From Xanthoparmelia taractica (taxonomy: Eukaryota > Ascomycota > Lecanoromycetes > Lecanorales > Parmeliaceae), in the NCBI GenBank assembly GCA_033085395.1, contig JANQBS010000045.1, positions 62,001 to 126,000 on the forward strand: a DNA stretch of 64,000 nucleotides, given 5' to 3'. A program made the position numbers and the translations under genes. Below are positions 43,270 through 54,637 of this stretch, piece after piece (position 1 is the first letter of the stretch; each line of letters starts with the position of its first letter). Below the pieces are notes generated by a model. That model was given only the letters and a program-made list of their open reading frames with translations. It was not told the origin of the DNA and ran no database searches.

Positions 43270-44527
43270 TTATCCAACCCTGTACAGCATCTTCCCCTTG
43301 GAGCTTTCTACCTCCACCACTCCACCACCATCTTTCCATCTTCTCCTTGGCACCTCTTCCTCAACTTCGACAGCATAGAGATCCCGCTCGTGCCTTTGTT
43401 CCCTCCTGGATCGCTGCAACACCACCAAGGCTCTTTCTTCTCCGGACCTCGCTGCATGTGACGGAAGGTGTTCGTGCACTGGTGCAATGCTCTTAGCAAA
43501 GCCTCCACGTTCGCTATGTGAAGCGATGGACACTCTTCGTTTGCCTTCTGATGCTACAGCTGCATTCGACGTAGTGCTCTCTGCGTGACCGCCGTGTTCA
43601 CTTTTCGACTTGCCTCCATGTTCACTCTTGGCTCCATTATGGTGCTCACGGTGATGAGTTGTAGAAGTCCTTCGCTTTGTGGGTGTTATCTCTATGAGAT
43701 TTGCCTCCTTCGCCGGTTTACTGCCACTCGCCTCTTTCTTGCCGTTTCTCTCTTTCCTCTTCTCATCCTTCCCACCAACCGCTTCCACCGCCTCCAGCGC
43801 TGCCAATTCTTTCGTCTCCTTGGCTCCCTTGGCCACCTGCTTTATAAACGCTTTCTGCCCATTCGAAGCCTTGCTTATCTCCGACTTCTTCAGCCCGAGC
43901 GCGCTCTTTCCAAAAGACACTTTGGGTTTCTCGAGCATCGACCGCGCAAGCTCTTTCTTCAATCGTGCGATTTCTTTGTCTTTTTCAGAGGAGCCTGACG
44001 AGGGCTGACCTGCCGGCTTCCCGCTGTCTTTCTTCTTCGTGGTCCGCTTCCCTTCCTCTTTTCCCTCTTCCTCATCCTCGACAGTCTTCCCCTTGGCGGA
44101 CTCCTTAATATTAGCCTCCTTTTCGCCCCCGCCGGTGAATTGCTGTTTTGCAAGGTTCTCCAGCTGTTGTGGCATGGCGAAAGCTTTGCGCTCGAGGTAG
44201 GACTGGCCCACGCGGCCGATGAAGTCTTCCATTCTGGCGTAGGAGGTTGTCTAGAACAATGTCACGGACGTGATTGAAACTTAGTCAGGTCGAGTCCAAA
44301 TTGTTTGAGCGCCAACCTAACGAGGCAGTGTGCATGGACAGTAAGGTCCGGAGAAGCAGAGACAATCTCTCTGGGAAAGGAGGCATGATGGAGGAGCGCA
44401 ATACCTTGTTTTCATAACCTGCCATGAGAGCTTCAGCTATGTCATCGGCGGGGCCTAGAGACGGGCTTGTCCGCTTTTCATGGTCGCGCCACCAAAGGGT
44501 GATGCTAGATAGATTAATACCCTTCAT
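43270..44527 (-). CDS. Lysine-rich, largely disordered protein, unknown function
   Basis: The long exon 44250-43270 reads from TTSYARMEDFIGRVGQSYLE to the stop. An upstream exon 44527-44405 (MKGINLSSITLWWRDHEK... to AGYENK) joins it in frame through a GT-AG intron of 154 nt with a CTGACTAAG branch site, giving 1104 nt and 367 aa. If not spliced, translation could start at the ATG at 44232. After residue 70 the sequence is dominated by Lys/Glu/Ala with a short coiled coil (EKDKEIARLKKELARSML), then KKSEISKASNGQKAFIKQV, His/Gly/Ser-rich repeats (SEHGGKSKSEHGGHAES) and a basic end. No domain is recognised. Confidence 0.65.
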
Positions 44528-44967
44528 TGGCTTTGATTATACTTCCTGGATGCAGCGGCTTTTGGGGCCTATGTTGGCACGTTGGAAAGCAGAATATAAC
44601 TACCTACCTCTAGAATTGCTGGCGGTGAGGATTCTTATGGGTTAGAGCAGGGCTAGCATACTTTATCGACCGTAGGGCTGTTAGGGTTAGGACTCGCCAA
44701 GCAAATCCCCCACCCTAAATGTCCGGAGTCGGCGGCCGATGGCCGCAATCCAGCCTTTCTTGTTATTTGGATAAGAATACGACCCATTCCAAGTAACCTA
44801 TCCATCTCCCTTTCCCCCGCAGCAGTCCTGTCAAGACGGAGTTGATAATGGCAGCAATTGATAGCGCCCTTGCACGACAGACTCTGCAATCCTTGAATGA
44901 CCCCTCAAAGTCCAATTGAAACCTAAGGTACCATCAACTCTCCCCTTCAACCCTTCCTCAGCCCAAC
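44528..44967. other. Divergent promoter region
   Basis: These 440 bp separate two divergently oriented genes. A GC-rich ordinary sequence with no extra frame supported. Confidence 0.5.
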
Positions 44968-45825
44968 ATGACAACACCCGAACTCCACCCCCGATCCCAT
45001 GAAACCCCCCCAGAGCAATCGACCGAAAGCCCCTCAACCCCAGATGGCCTCCTGCGACAGAAATCCCCCGCCGCAACCGACCAGCTACGCGCCCATTTCA
45101 AACAACAAGTCAGCACGACGCACGCCGACCTCATCATGCTGACATGCTCCTTCATCTCCGGCCTCGTCGACAGCACAATCTACAACGCCTACGGCACCTT
45201 CGTCAGCATGCAAACGGGCAACACAATCTTCGTCGGCCTGGGTCCCTCCACCTCGGAAACAACGTCCAAGCCCTACGGCTGGGCCAAATCCCTCACCTCC
45301 ATCGCCTGCTTCTGCATCGGCTGCTTCTTCTTCTCGCGCCTGGCGCTGTACTCTGGTCCGCTGCGCCGCGGTACGCTCGTCGCGTCGTTCGCGCTGCAAT
45401 CGGTGATTATTCTCGTCGTGGCGGCGATTATACAGGTCGGGGTGGTGGACGGGGCGCTGGACACGATCAACTCCGACGTCGTATGGAAGGACGAGATACC
45501 GATCTCGCTGCTGAGTTTCCAGGCCGCGGGCCAGATCATCGGCAGCAGGGTGTTGGGGGTGGCGGAGATTCCGAGCGTGGTGCTCACGTCGATGCTGTGC
45601 GACATTTTTTCGGATCAGAACCTCGGGGCGCCGTTGAAGGGCAATGCCAAGAGGAATCGGAGGGCGCTGGCGTTCGTGTGCATATTGGCTGGGGCGATTG
45701 CGGGGGGGTATATCGGGGAGGCGACGGGCAGGATGCAGTTTGACCTTTGGATAGCTGGGGGGATTAAGTGCCTCATCACTATCGCGTGGTTTTTCTGGCC
45801 GGAGAAGACGGTGGAGATGGTATGA
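44968..45825 (+). CDS. DUF1275 (YoaK-type) integral membrane protein
   Basis: A single exon of 285 aa with ATG in a CCCAACATGA context. A polar N-terminus of about 50 residues precedes TCSFISGLVDSTIYNAYGTF and MQTGNTIF, the signature of DUF1275 (residues about 58-90; the family shows a conserved D and the TGN motif). Further membrane segments follow around SLTSIACFCIGCFFFSRLAL, a stretch with VIILVVAAIIQVGVV, SLLSFQAAGQIIGSRVLG and FVCILAGAIAGGYIGEATG, giving about six spans. The C-terminus is short (PEKTVEMV). Family members are predicted small-molecule transporters or permeases of unknown substrate. Confidence 0.9.
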   Translation: MTTPELHPRSHETPPEQSTESPSTPDGLLRQKSPAATDQLRAHFKQQVSTTHADLIMLTCSFISGLVDSTIYNAYGTFVSMQTGNTIFVGLGPSTSETTSKPYGWAKSLTSIACFCIGCFFFSRLALYSGPLRRGTLVASFALQSVIILVVAAIIQVGVVDGALDTINSDVVWKDEIPISLLSFQAAGQIIGSRVLGVAEIPSVVLTSMLCDIFSDQNLGAPLKGNAKRNRRALAFVCILAGAIAGGYIGEATGRMQFDLWIAGGIKCLITIAWFFWPEKTVEMV

Positions 45826-46280
45826 TGACTGATGAGCTGATGAGAGAGATAAGCGCAATTGTTGGTAGAAGCCTGTCATTTATGTTATATATACCCAAAG
45901 TCAGAGCACATATATTCAATTCAATGGATCGATTTGTTATGATTTCCCCACAACGGTGCGAGCAGCGATGATCCTTCCCCAAGACGCATGCTTGAACAAT
46001 CATACCAAGTCTGGATCTTAGGATCAAGTCCTTATCAGTGAGACCAGTTGCGCTCACACGAGGTTGACGCGGGTAAAGATAGCTCTTTGACACCTATTAC
46101 TTGTTCTACGCAGCCCTTCATGCTGAAAGACGTCATAAAACCACGTAGATGGGTCAGGCCCATTGAGCTGACACTCCGCGCTCAACAGAGACTACATCTC
46201 ATGATATCTTACAATCAACTGAATTCGAATCATCATACAACACCCCCCTACAGCACCAACCCTCTCACCCTTAACCTCTA
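45826..46280. other. Intergenic between convergent genes
   Basis: This is the shared 3' region of the DUF1275 gene and the P450 gene. No gene is seen. Confidence 0.5.
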
Positions 46281-48505
46281 CTATCTCTTCCTCTCCTCAA
46301 AAACCAAGCCCAAATCCTCCAACCGCATCGTAAACGCATCCCTGCTCTTCTGCAGCAAGCGCGTTCCATCTTCGCCCGGGGCAAGTCTGACGTCAAAGCG
46401 TGAGACGAGGAGCGGGACCACGGTCCTCAGTTCCATCTTCGCTAGCTCTTTGCCGATGCAGCCGTACGGTCCTGGTGGAAGTCTAGGTCAGTGGCGAGCA
46501 GCTTGTGGAGAGTGGAGAGGGCAAGCGAAGAGGAAGAAGGGGAGCGACAAGTTGCTTGTGGATCATGATCGGTATAGGCACGAATACTTCATGGAAACTG
46601 CTGCGGCTTACCTAGCGAAAAAGGAGCAAAGCCTCCTCTATCGAGTATGAGCTCAGGCTGCGAGTACCACCTCTCAGGAATGAAATCATAGGGGCGGACG
46701 AAGCAGTCTCCCGCTGACAGAATGTAAGCAATGAACCAACGACAGCTATAGATGCCGTTACTCACACCGTCCCAGTGCATATAGCGGCACGTTGACATTG
46801 ACTCCACCCGGTATGAAGACCCCATCTACTGTAATGCCTTGAGGTGGTGTGATACGGAAGCCTCCCGAAGGCGTGGGTGGATGCAGTCTCAGAGCCTCGT
46901 TGATGATGCCGTTGAGGTGCTTCGCGTTCTGCATCTTTTGGACGTTAAAGGGCTCGTCTGATCGCAAAAGAGGTTCCAATTCTTCGCGCAGTTTCTGAAT
47001 GTGTGTTGGGCTTTTGGCGAGGTAGTAGAAGATATATGTTAGCACGATAGCAACCGTATCACTGCCCGCGACGATGAGCAGTCGAGAGTCTCCGTGTAAC
47101 CATTTTGTAGCTTCAACGTCGTTCTTGTCTTCAGCCGCTTTCAGAAGCCACGACGTAATATCAGGCACCGTAGTCTTCATATCCCTGCGCTCATCGACTT
47201 GCTCGTTGCACCACCTGATGAACAGCCTGAAGGATCGTCCCACGAACGGTGCGGTAGCACCTATGGGAACCGCCCATGGGATTGGTGAGGCGATGCCAAG
47301 AAGCAGCATGGATCTTTCCAACCAGTCGATGGCAAAGTGGTGTTTCCCAGTCTTGAGCATGTTGAAGCTTTTCCCAAAGGCGAAATCCCCCATGACGTCA
47401 AAAGACCAGTAGTTGAACCATGCTGACGCGTTCATCGAATTGCCGGAGAAGGTTGATATCTTCTCAATAAGCTCGTGAGTGTAGCCTGTAACGCGACCCT
47501 CGTAGTCTCGTAACGCTGGGATTGATGTCAATACTAAAGGTTCCGCTGAAAAAGGCGAGATGCTACCTTTGACACTGAATCCGCGGTCCCAGACTCTTCT
47601 TCGCGCTTCATGTACTGCAGAGTCTCGAGTGCTGTGAAGGGATTCGATGGACTGATACAAAGCGTAGTCGTACCAAGGGGACCTTCCACATGGTGATCGC
47701 GGTCCCAAGATAGCAACGGCTGCACCTGGGGAGATGACTGAAAGCTCATTGGGTCCTAAGTACCAGGATTAGGTCAAACCGCTCTTTTAAAGAAATCGTC
47801 TCTTTATACATGGGGTGGTTGAAAGCAATAGGTTTTTTCTAAATCCCTCTGGAGACGTCCAGAGCTCGATATCTTCCAGGCTGAGCCATCAAGCACAACA
47901 AGGTCTTAGACAAGGAAGCCGCTTTTGACAAGCATCCTTGGCCTTGAAACAGGGAGTGAAATGACAGAATGAGCGAAATGACAATATGACGGTACATCAA
48001 CGAGGCCTGTTTTGACTTCTTGATGCAGTGAGGTTGAAGGAGAAACTCGAATCTCTAAGAAGCCACAGCAGATCAACTAAAATCCCAAATTTCAGATCAA
48101 CCTACCAGTCCTCACGAATTTGCCATATTTCTGATGTGCTTCATGCGATCTGCGATACGCGTCCAACCTGAACCCGGAGAAGAATTGGTAGAACTTGGAG
48201 AGCCGAGCAAGGCGAGATCCTGGGAAGGATCTTAAAGGATGGAATAAGGATCGATAGACCAACATGCTCAGCCATAAGCCAGTAAGATAGGATCCGATGA
48301 GCATAACGCCCAATTCCATGGCTTGGGCATAGTTTATGTGCAAAAGCAGACCCAGGACAAGGGACGAAGGAAAGAAGCCGTAGAAAATGATCTGAAGGAA
48401 CTGTAGAGTGTGCTGATGGTGTTCACCTCGGATAAAGTACAATATGTGTGAGGTTACACCTACGGCGGCGGCAATGCCGCACGAGACTGGGGCGAAGTTG
48501 TCCAT
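46281..48505 (-). CDS. Cytochrome P450 monooxygenase
   Basis: Five minus-strand exons (48505-48106, 47755-47567, 47515-46766, 46713-46612, 46471-46281) total 1632 nt, 543 aa, in frame throughout. The N-terminus has several hydrophobic segments (about residues 9-95), more than the usual single anchor, then HPLRSFPGSRLARLSKFYQF. Class signatures are WDRGFSVK in the C-helix region, AGSDTVA in the I helix, ExxR in NEALRLHPPTP, FIPERW, and the heme loop FAPFSLGPYGCIGKELA with the axial Cys. Introns are 350, 51, 52 and 140 nt; the first is large for this genome. A UbiA-type enzyme lies divergently 1.3 kb away. The substrate is unknown. Confidence 0.9.
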
Positions 48506-49791
48506 GAGTTCTTAAAAATCAGTAAGGAGAAGGCGATCGTCGGTTTTTAAGGACAGCACGCAGGATCGCTTACAGTTGAACACTCACAGAGCGAGTCGCC
48601 TCGCAGACGATGCAGAGAAAAACAAGGGCGCAGCAAGGGCACCCTCTGGCGTAGCGTTAGGCACCAATTAAAAGCTGCTAGACAAGAGCTAGACACGTGT
48701 CAACAGTCGCAGTACTTTAGTTGTCAAGGTAGCAGACTGTTGATGTCAATTCTTACCTTACTTTAAATTGGTTCCACAATCTATCATGCAGCTAAAGCGG
48801 TCACGATCCTGCACGTTGGCCCCTCTTTCGCAGATCTTGTATCGTAAACGCTCGGTACGCATGTAACTACGGTCGAAGCTGTTGATAAGAAAGGATATTC
48901 ATAGACACCTGGTATATGAGCGGACACCGATGAAGCACTCAAATGAATAGAGATATGTGCTTGAGCTGGTTGCCTCGAATTTGTTACTTTAGCTAGCAGC
49001 GCTTAACAAGCGAGATCGGCTATTGAAATCTCGAGTAAGGTATTTTAGCCTTTTAAGTTTTAGGTTAGTGAGTAGGGGATCCGAAGATTTGGAACATGGT
49101 AATCGGCTCCGAGAAAAGTAGAAACCATCTGAAATAAGTAAGATCACGCACATTTGACGCCCGACGCAGAGAAGCCAAAATTTGCACCCCCCTTTTTCTA
49201 CCGGGAAAATGGTTAAAAGTGGTGTCCGGCGCCTTGGTCTTGGGTATCCGCTCCAAAAAACGACTGCCACGTCAACTAGCGAGTCTATCACCATCGTAAG
49301 TATGGGTCTTGTACTTCCAAGTATGCCGGCTGTCTCCCCGGTACTTCCGGTACCATGCAATGCTGGCCCATCTGCTTGCCGCCCGCGTAGAGCATATACA
49401 AAGTGACTGGTCCTAAAGCGTAAACCTTTCGAGGTTTTCTTTTCCAGGACTCTTGTACCGACGCTACTATGTTTTACGTCAATTCTCTGCCGAAGACCCC
49501 TCAATCTTTCAGCAAAGGAAGGGATCTAGATAATCCGTCAAGATGAGCAGGGTATGCATGTTTTCGGCAAGGCTTCCTTCGCCGCAATAGCCAAGCTAGT
49601 AGATCGGATGGGGAATTCTCCAGCAAGGGTAGATACGAAGGCCATGGAAACCTCTTCAGGAAAAATCTCACCCTTTTCCTGTGTTCACGCAGGATTCCAA
49701 GGTAATCGACATAGATCTCATCGTTTCTTGTAGACATCACTCACAAATTCACGCCTATTCCAACGTCACACAAAGCTAATAGACGGTCAAG
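48506..49791. other. Divergent intergenic region, no gene seen
   Basis: These 1.3 kb lie between the P450 and the UbiA-type gene. Frames at 48989-49504 and 49501-49740 (minus) have no features. The region may hold shared control sequences. Confidence 0.4.
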
Positions 49792-50781
49792 ATGAAGCTT
49801 GACGACAAGCAGCAGGAACACCAGAGCCAAATCCACTCGATTCTATACCACATTAACACAATATGGCTCGTCACACGCAACGACCTAAAGTCAATCGTCT
49901 TTCCAGAGACAGCATTTGGCATCTGCAGTGCTCTTGCCGGACCGATGCTCACCTCGAACCACTCACCAAACGCCATCAGTATCTTCAAGCGGATACCATT
50001 AGTAATTCTTTGGACCTGGATCAATGTACTGATCTTCGATCTGGCGAACCAGCGTCTGCCAAATTCCATCATCGAGGATTCTGTCAACAAAGCATGGCGT
50101 CCAATCCCGTCCGGAAGACTAACTGCCTGCCAAGCAAGACGTCTGCTTCTCGCCGCCGTCCCTCTCGGCATTCTCATTACCTTTTACACCGGTGGAATGG
50201 AGGAAACCATCGTCATGAACACGCTCGAATACATGTACAATGACCTTGGCGGTGCCGATGAGAACTTTGTGGTCCGTAACCTCATCAACGCAGCAGGCTT
50301 CATCTGCTACAGCGCTGGAGCCACCCGGGTAGCATGCGGCCACGACCAATACACTTTGAACGAAAAAGCCTACCAATGGCTAGCCATCATTGGCGGGATA
50401 GTTTTCAGCACTCTGCAGATGCAAGACATGGTGAGTCTTCCACAGTAGCGATGAAACCAGTTTCACTGACTGGAATCCTAGGCAGACCAAGAAGGAGACC
50501 GAGCGAGGGATAGAGGAACCCTACCCCTGGTGCTTGGTGACTGGACCGCACGATGGACGATTGCTGTGCCGGTCATGTTCTGGTCATTCGCCTGCCCGGC
50601 ATTCTGGGAATTTGCTGTCTATGGGTGGATAATGCCAGCGTTGATCGGTACCATGGTCGCGCTCCGGGTGCTGATGTTTCGTGACGTCGTATCTGATAAA
50701 AAGACGTGGTATATGTGGAACTTGTGGATCACCTCTCTCTACACCTTGCCTCTCCTCAAGTTCCACGGGCTGGGTAGTTGA
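49792..50781 (+). CDS. UbiA-superfamily membrane terpene cyclase or prenyltransferase
   Basis: Exons 49792-50430 and 50482-50781 give 939 nt, 312 aa; the 51-nt intron is GTGAGT...CTAG. The first Asp-rich site is FDLANQRLPNSIIEDSVNK from D83, followed by AWRPIPSGRLT. The second is spread over the splice junction, DMADQEGDRARDRGTLP (residues 212-228), i.e. DxxDxxGD. Several hydrophobic helices fit the multi-span UbiA fold. Length and motif spelling resemble the fungal group that includes the fumagillin-pathway cyclase Fma-TC more than ubiquinone or heme-O prenyltransferases. It would bind a polyprenyl diphosphate through Mg2+ in the membrane. The product cannot be inferred. With the neighbouring P450 it could form a small terpenoid pathway. 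Confidence 0.85.
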
Positions 50782-51329
50782 GGAGGAATGCTTGTTAGTT
50801 GATGCATGGAGAAAGTGATTACTTAGCGGGCAGCTTTTGGAGGGCATTGGTGCTAGGATAGATTGGCATGGTACCTTGCATAATTTATGCCTGGGTATTT
50901 TATGTCACTTATGCAATTCTTGACATTGGCGGACTTCTTCCCCTGCAACTATCACACCAACCTCTTATAGTGATTGTTCCGACCTAAGTGTCAATGGATG
51001 GATAGATAGGATGATGTGAGATCTTTGATAAGCGGGGAAGTACTTACTTGATGGCAACATCGAAGCAGCAAAGGCTGCTGTCTACCCAACACTGTCACTC
51101 TCCGTTGACACTTATACCTGCTATTCTCAATTCCTACGAACCACGATGTTGACTTCGTAATGTATCACACCCCTATTTCATTCAAACATTCGTACCATCA
51201 GCTTTGGGATCCGTGGAGTGGCTTGTGCTCGGTGCTTGTCGATTCGAGCCTTCAAATTCGCCTGGGATTCGGACAGTCGCTCTTCCCTTACTTGACAGCC
51301 CAATTCCTGCTCTTCACTTTCCTCTCAAC
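50782..51329. other. Intergenic, promoter of the phosphatase-like gene
   Basis: No gene seen. The frame of the next gene is open upstream to 51204, but the in-frame ATG at 51330 gives the better start. Confidence 0.5.
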
Positions 51330-52399
51330 ATGCCTGCATTGCCGACTGATATGGCGACACCTCATGCTCCAGCACAGAGTTGGAGCTTCCGAGTACCATC
51401 ACCACCTCGAATCATCGTCCCACCTCCTGCTCTGAACTCCTTTGGCGTACCAGATCTCCATGTGGTTCAGAACGCATCCTATGACTTTGAGTCAAGCGGC
51501 TTCAAGAATGCAGAGTTCCTCCAAACGGTCACTTACGGCAACTTCATGACCATTAACAGTGAGTCCGTATTCCACATTTTCTTGAACCTCAAGCTGAAAC
51601 AATACTAGACATGCTGGAATGGAAATACGAACAAAGGAGGATGGCTCAGCAGATTTTACCATTCCTCTACCTCGGACCGATGTCAGCAGCGAAAGATCGC
51701 GATTTCTTACAAAGAGAAGGGATTACAATGGTCATAGCAGTACGCAATACCATGTCCGCTCAGGCACGACTCCTTGGATCAAAGGCGGCACAAGAGCTTG
51801 GGATTGATACAAAAATGATTGACGTGGCCGGCAATCAGGAATTGATTGCAGCATTCCCAAGGGCCATCGAAGCCATCAATTCACATCTATCGGCCATGTA
51901 CAGGCAAGACCAGGCCAGACGCACACAAGCAGCGGCTACCGGACAAACATGTCTACAAACTACGCTTGGTAGGGTCTTGGTGTTCTGCGAGAGTGGAAAT
52001 GAGCGTTCAGCCACACTTGTGACGGCATACATTATGGCCATGTACGCCACGGACTTGATCAAAGCGATACAGATCGTCCAGGCTCAAAGATTCGCTGTTG
52101 CGTTTGATGACTCGCTGAGGAACCTCCTTCTGACATACGACATGATCCTGAAGGCAAAACGCGATGTCGTCCAGGCGGACAGCCGATTGTTTCGTGTGCC
52201 TGGAGGGGTTGAATCCACAGCTGCCGCCACAGGTGCCAGCACAGGAAGTAGTTGTGAGGCCGGCAGAACATCAAAGAGAACTTTTGATGATACTTACGAT
52301 GATGACATGGAGATGAATGGGGACAATGAACACCTGGACTATGGAAGGTTTCAGATGAGAGATGGCTCCGCTCCATTCCAGGACAGACCAATCTCCTAA
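51330..52399 (+). CDS. Dual-specificity phosphatase-like (STYX-like) protein
   Basis: Exons 51330-51558 and 51609-52399 give 1020 nt, 339 aa; the 50-nt intron is GTGAGT...ACTAG. After a Pro-rich N-terminus come QILPFLYLGPMSAAKDRDFL, GITMVIAVRNT and IDVAGNQELIAAFPRAIEAI, all typical of a DSP domain (about residues 88-240). The P-loop is VFCESGNERSATLVTAY, with C203 and R209 in C-x5-R spacing. The His that precedes the Cys in active enzymes is Phe here. The tail is acidic and disordered (DDTYDDDMEMNGDNEHLDYG). The family is widespread in ascomycetes. Activity may be weak or absent, but the catalytic Cys is kept. Confidence 0.85.
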
Positions 52400-52861
52400 G
52401 GGTTGATTTCTTGATAAGATCCAGTGTGCATGATACCCTTGCATAGATGATTTAAAGATGCTTCTCTTGACTGTCCACAGCACTGGAGCGAGTGCCCATG
52501 AGCTTTCTTCACTATTACGCTTGCCCTACGTTAGCAGGCTTCTGATATTGCATTAAGCCATGTATAAGGTAAGATGAATCCGGAACATTCGCCCTTTATC
52601 GCCTCACTTTACCTATTGCTTGTGACGCTGAGACTTCTTGAGTGCGTAGTGTCTGCATCTTATCCTGCAGGTTAAACACAACTCGCTCGACATGATCACA
52701 CTTGACATTGCTCCTTCCTCCAACACTCTCATGACACTACTTTCACATCAAACACATCTGCTCTGGCATGAAAGCACTCCAGAACGCTTCCTTGTGCTAT
52801 TTGCCTTGTCTGGCTTTTGCTCATAGCTTGAAGGTGACATAGTGTTATCGATATTTTTAAG
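52400..52861. other. Intergenic, promoter region
   Basis: Ordinary sequence between two genes on the same strand. No gene seen. Confidence 0.5.
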
Positions 52862-54637
52862 ATGTCGCCAAGACGACCTCATCTTCGCAACCGAAAGAAA
52901 ATCAAGGCCCCAAGCAGATATGAGGATGCGGATTATACTACTTCTCCTCTTCGCCAAGAGTCAAATGAAGAATCCGAGAAAAGTTCTGAACTTGACGAAG
53001 AAATTTACGAGTCACCAAAACCAAGAAAGCCAAAATGCAAACGACCCGAGTATCGTGGTAAAGTGACAGAATTTGACCCCAACCTCCCACCCGCTGCGTT
53101 CCCCACGCTCGATCATCCTGATTACGTGCACAACGGAGGAAACGTTGCCATTGACCTTGAGTCACATTTGTTGGGGTTTCAGAAGCGAGAAGCCAAGCTG
53201 TCGGGTTCTGAGGCAGTCAATTCAGCTTCCTTGGACCGCGGTTGCCGTCCAGAAACGATCGATCTTACAGGAGACCTTCCAACCATGACATCGGCAACCG
53301 CAGAGTCCGCACAACGGGGGTCCCAAAGTGTTTTGCAGAATTCAATTACGGTCCAGAAACAACCTCAAGGCAGTATGCTCTCGAGCATGTACGGAGAGTC
53401 TACCGACAACGGACCACGGAATCCGATATGGGCAAGTAACATGGCGCGTATGGCGGAAGCTGGCAGAATGAGCGACTTGGATAGAATTATGTTGGAAATG
53501 GAATCGAGTGACGAGGAAGATGCAGCTGCCAGACCGACAAACCTCAGCAGAACGGCCAGCAGTCTAGTGTTTCCTGCTTGGGATGATCTTACGGTCGCAC
53601 ACAAGCTGGACCTGGCAGACAGCATTGCACAGCTCTACCCCGGTCCATCACAAGTCATGCATCAGCTACGACTTACTCCTTCTCAGAAAGAGGAGTTGGG
53701 CGAGCTTTTGACCCAACACCAGGACCGAGTAGCCAGGGAGGAGGCGAATCAGCAAAGACTACAGAAGCAGACAAGGGAAGTCCTCCTACAGGGCGAACCC
53801 TTGTCACAGTCGACATTCCGTCAGATGGTGGAGGAGAGTCTCTACGGAGATATTAACGAGAATGACCATCTTCAGACAAATCTCATGGAGTTGAAGAGAG
53901 CCAGAGCCTATCTCGAATACTGCGGGTTCAATCCTGCACTAGCCGACAGCAGTTGGGATGTACCATCTATCTCGAACGTTAGAAGTAACAAAAACCCAAG
54001 ACCTGCGCAGAGCAAGCCTAAGGCGAGCCTTTCAAGCATCGCTGCTCAGATTCCGCCCAGTCCTTCAGAGGGACCTTTCTCGCGGCGACCGGCTCTGTTC
54101 ACTCCCTCTCGAGAATCGCCTTATCAGCCTGATCCTCGTTCCGACCTGGAGCAACAACACAACCAAGGCGTCTTACCCCAACACCGTCGCACTTCTGCCC
54201 ACGCTCTGATTGCGCAGCACTCTCCTGCAGCACCGCTATCCAAGGTCCCACTCCAGTCCTTTCGGGTAGCTGCCGCCAGCTCAAGAGGGGATCTACGTAC
54301 CAGATTCCAAAGCACAACGCGCCCACCACAGCCTAACCTCTCAGCATTACAAACACAGTCGAACACTTCAACAGAGACCAATCGACGAGCAACCAACCAG
54401 GTACTGCCGAAAGCAAGCGGCGCAATTTCACTTCCTCCTAACCCGCAAAAAGAGAAATCTTTGCCTGTGAGTCTACACGCTCTAGCGCCGAATGGTCTAC
54501 CTATAGCACCATGGAACCAGAACCGCCCAAGCACTGCAGACTCGAATGCAGGTGCGTGCGCTCCGCCAGAAAACCGTGGCAATGTCAAGAATAGTGACCC
54601 TGCCAACAAGAAGAAACGGAAGAAGAGTGCGATTTAA
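52862..54637 (+). CDS. Disordered fungal protein, unknown function
   Basis: A single exon of 591 aa. The start MSPRRPHLRNRKKIKAPSRY is basic (nuclear-signal-like). A conserved-looking block FDPNLPPAAFPTLDHPDY is near residue 75, then an SDEEDAA acidic patch and a folded-looking central segment (about 240-360: FPAWDDLTVAHKLDLADSIA, then LRLTPSQKEELGELLTQHQD and LMELKRARAYLEYCGFNPAL). The C-terminal 230 residues are Ser/Pro/Gln-rich and end NKKKRKKSAI, another basic cluster. The protein looks nuclear. I do not recognise a named domain. Start context is AAGATGT with stops upstream. Confidence 0.75.
   Translation: MSPRRPHLRNRKKIKAPSRYEDADYTTSPLRQESNEESEKSSELDEEIYESPKPRKPKCKRPEYRGKVTEFDPNLPPAAFPTLDHPDYVHNGGNVAIDLESHLLGFQKREAKLSGSEAVNSASLDRGCRPETIDLTGDLPTMTSATAESAQRGSQSVLQNSITVQKQPQGSMLSSMYGESTDNGPRNPIWASNMARMAEAGRMSDLDRIMLEMESSDEEDAAARPTNLSRTASSLVFPAWDDLTVAHKLDLADSIAQLYPGPSQVMHQLRLTPSQKEELGELLTQHQDRVAREEANQQRLQKQTREVLLQGEPLSQSTFRQMVEESLYGDINENDHLQTNLMELKRARAYLEYCGFNPALADSSWDVPSISNVRSNKNPRPAQSKPKASLSSIAAQIPPSPSEGPFSRRPALFTPSRESPYQPDPRSDLEQQHNQGVLPQHRRTSAHALIAQHSPAAPLSKVPLQSFRVAAASSRGDLRTRFQSTTRPPQPNLSALQTQSNTSTETNRRATNQVLPKASGAISLPPNPQKEKSLPVSLHALAPNGLPIAPWNQNRPSTADSNAGACAPPENRGNVKNSDPANKKKRKKSAI

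Noticed and set aside
45085..45879. Long minus-strand frame opposite the DUF1275 gene
   Set aside because: It arises from the high-GC codon use of the plus-strand gene, and its product has no hydrophobic or domain features.
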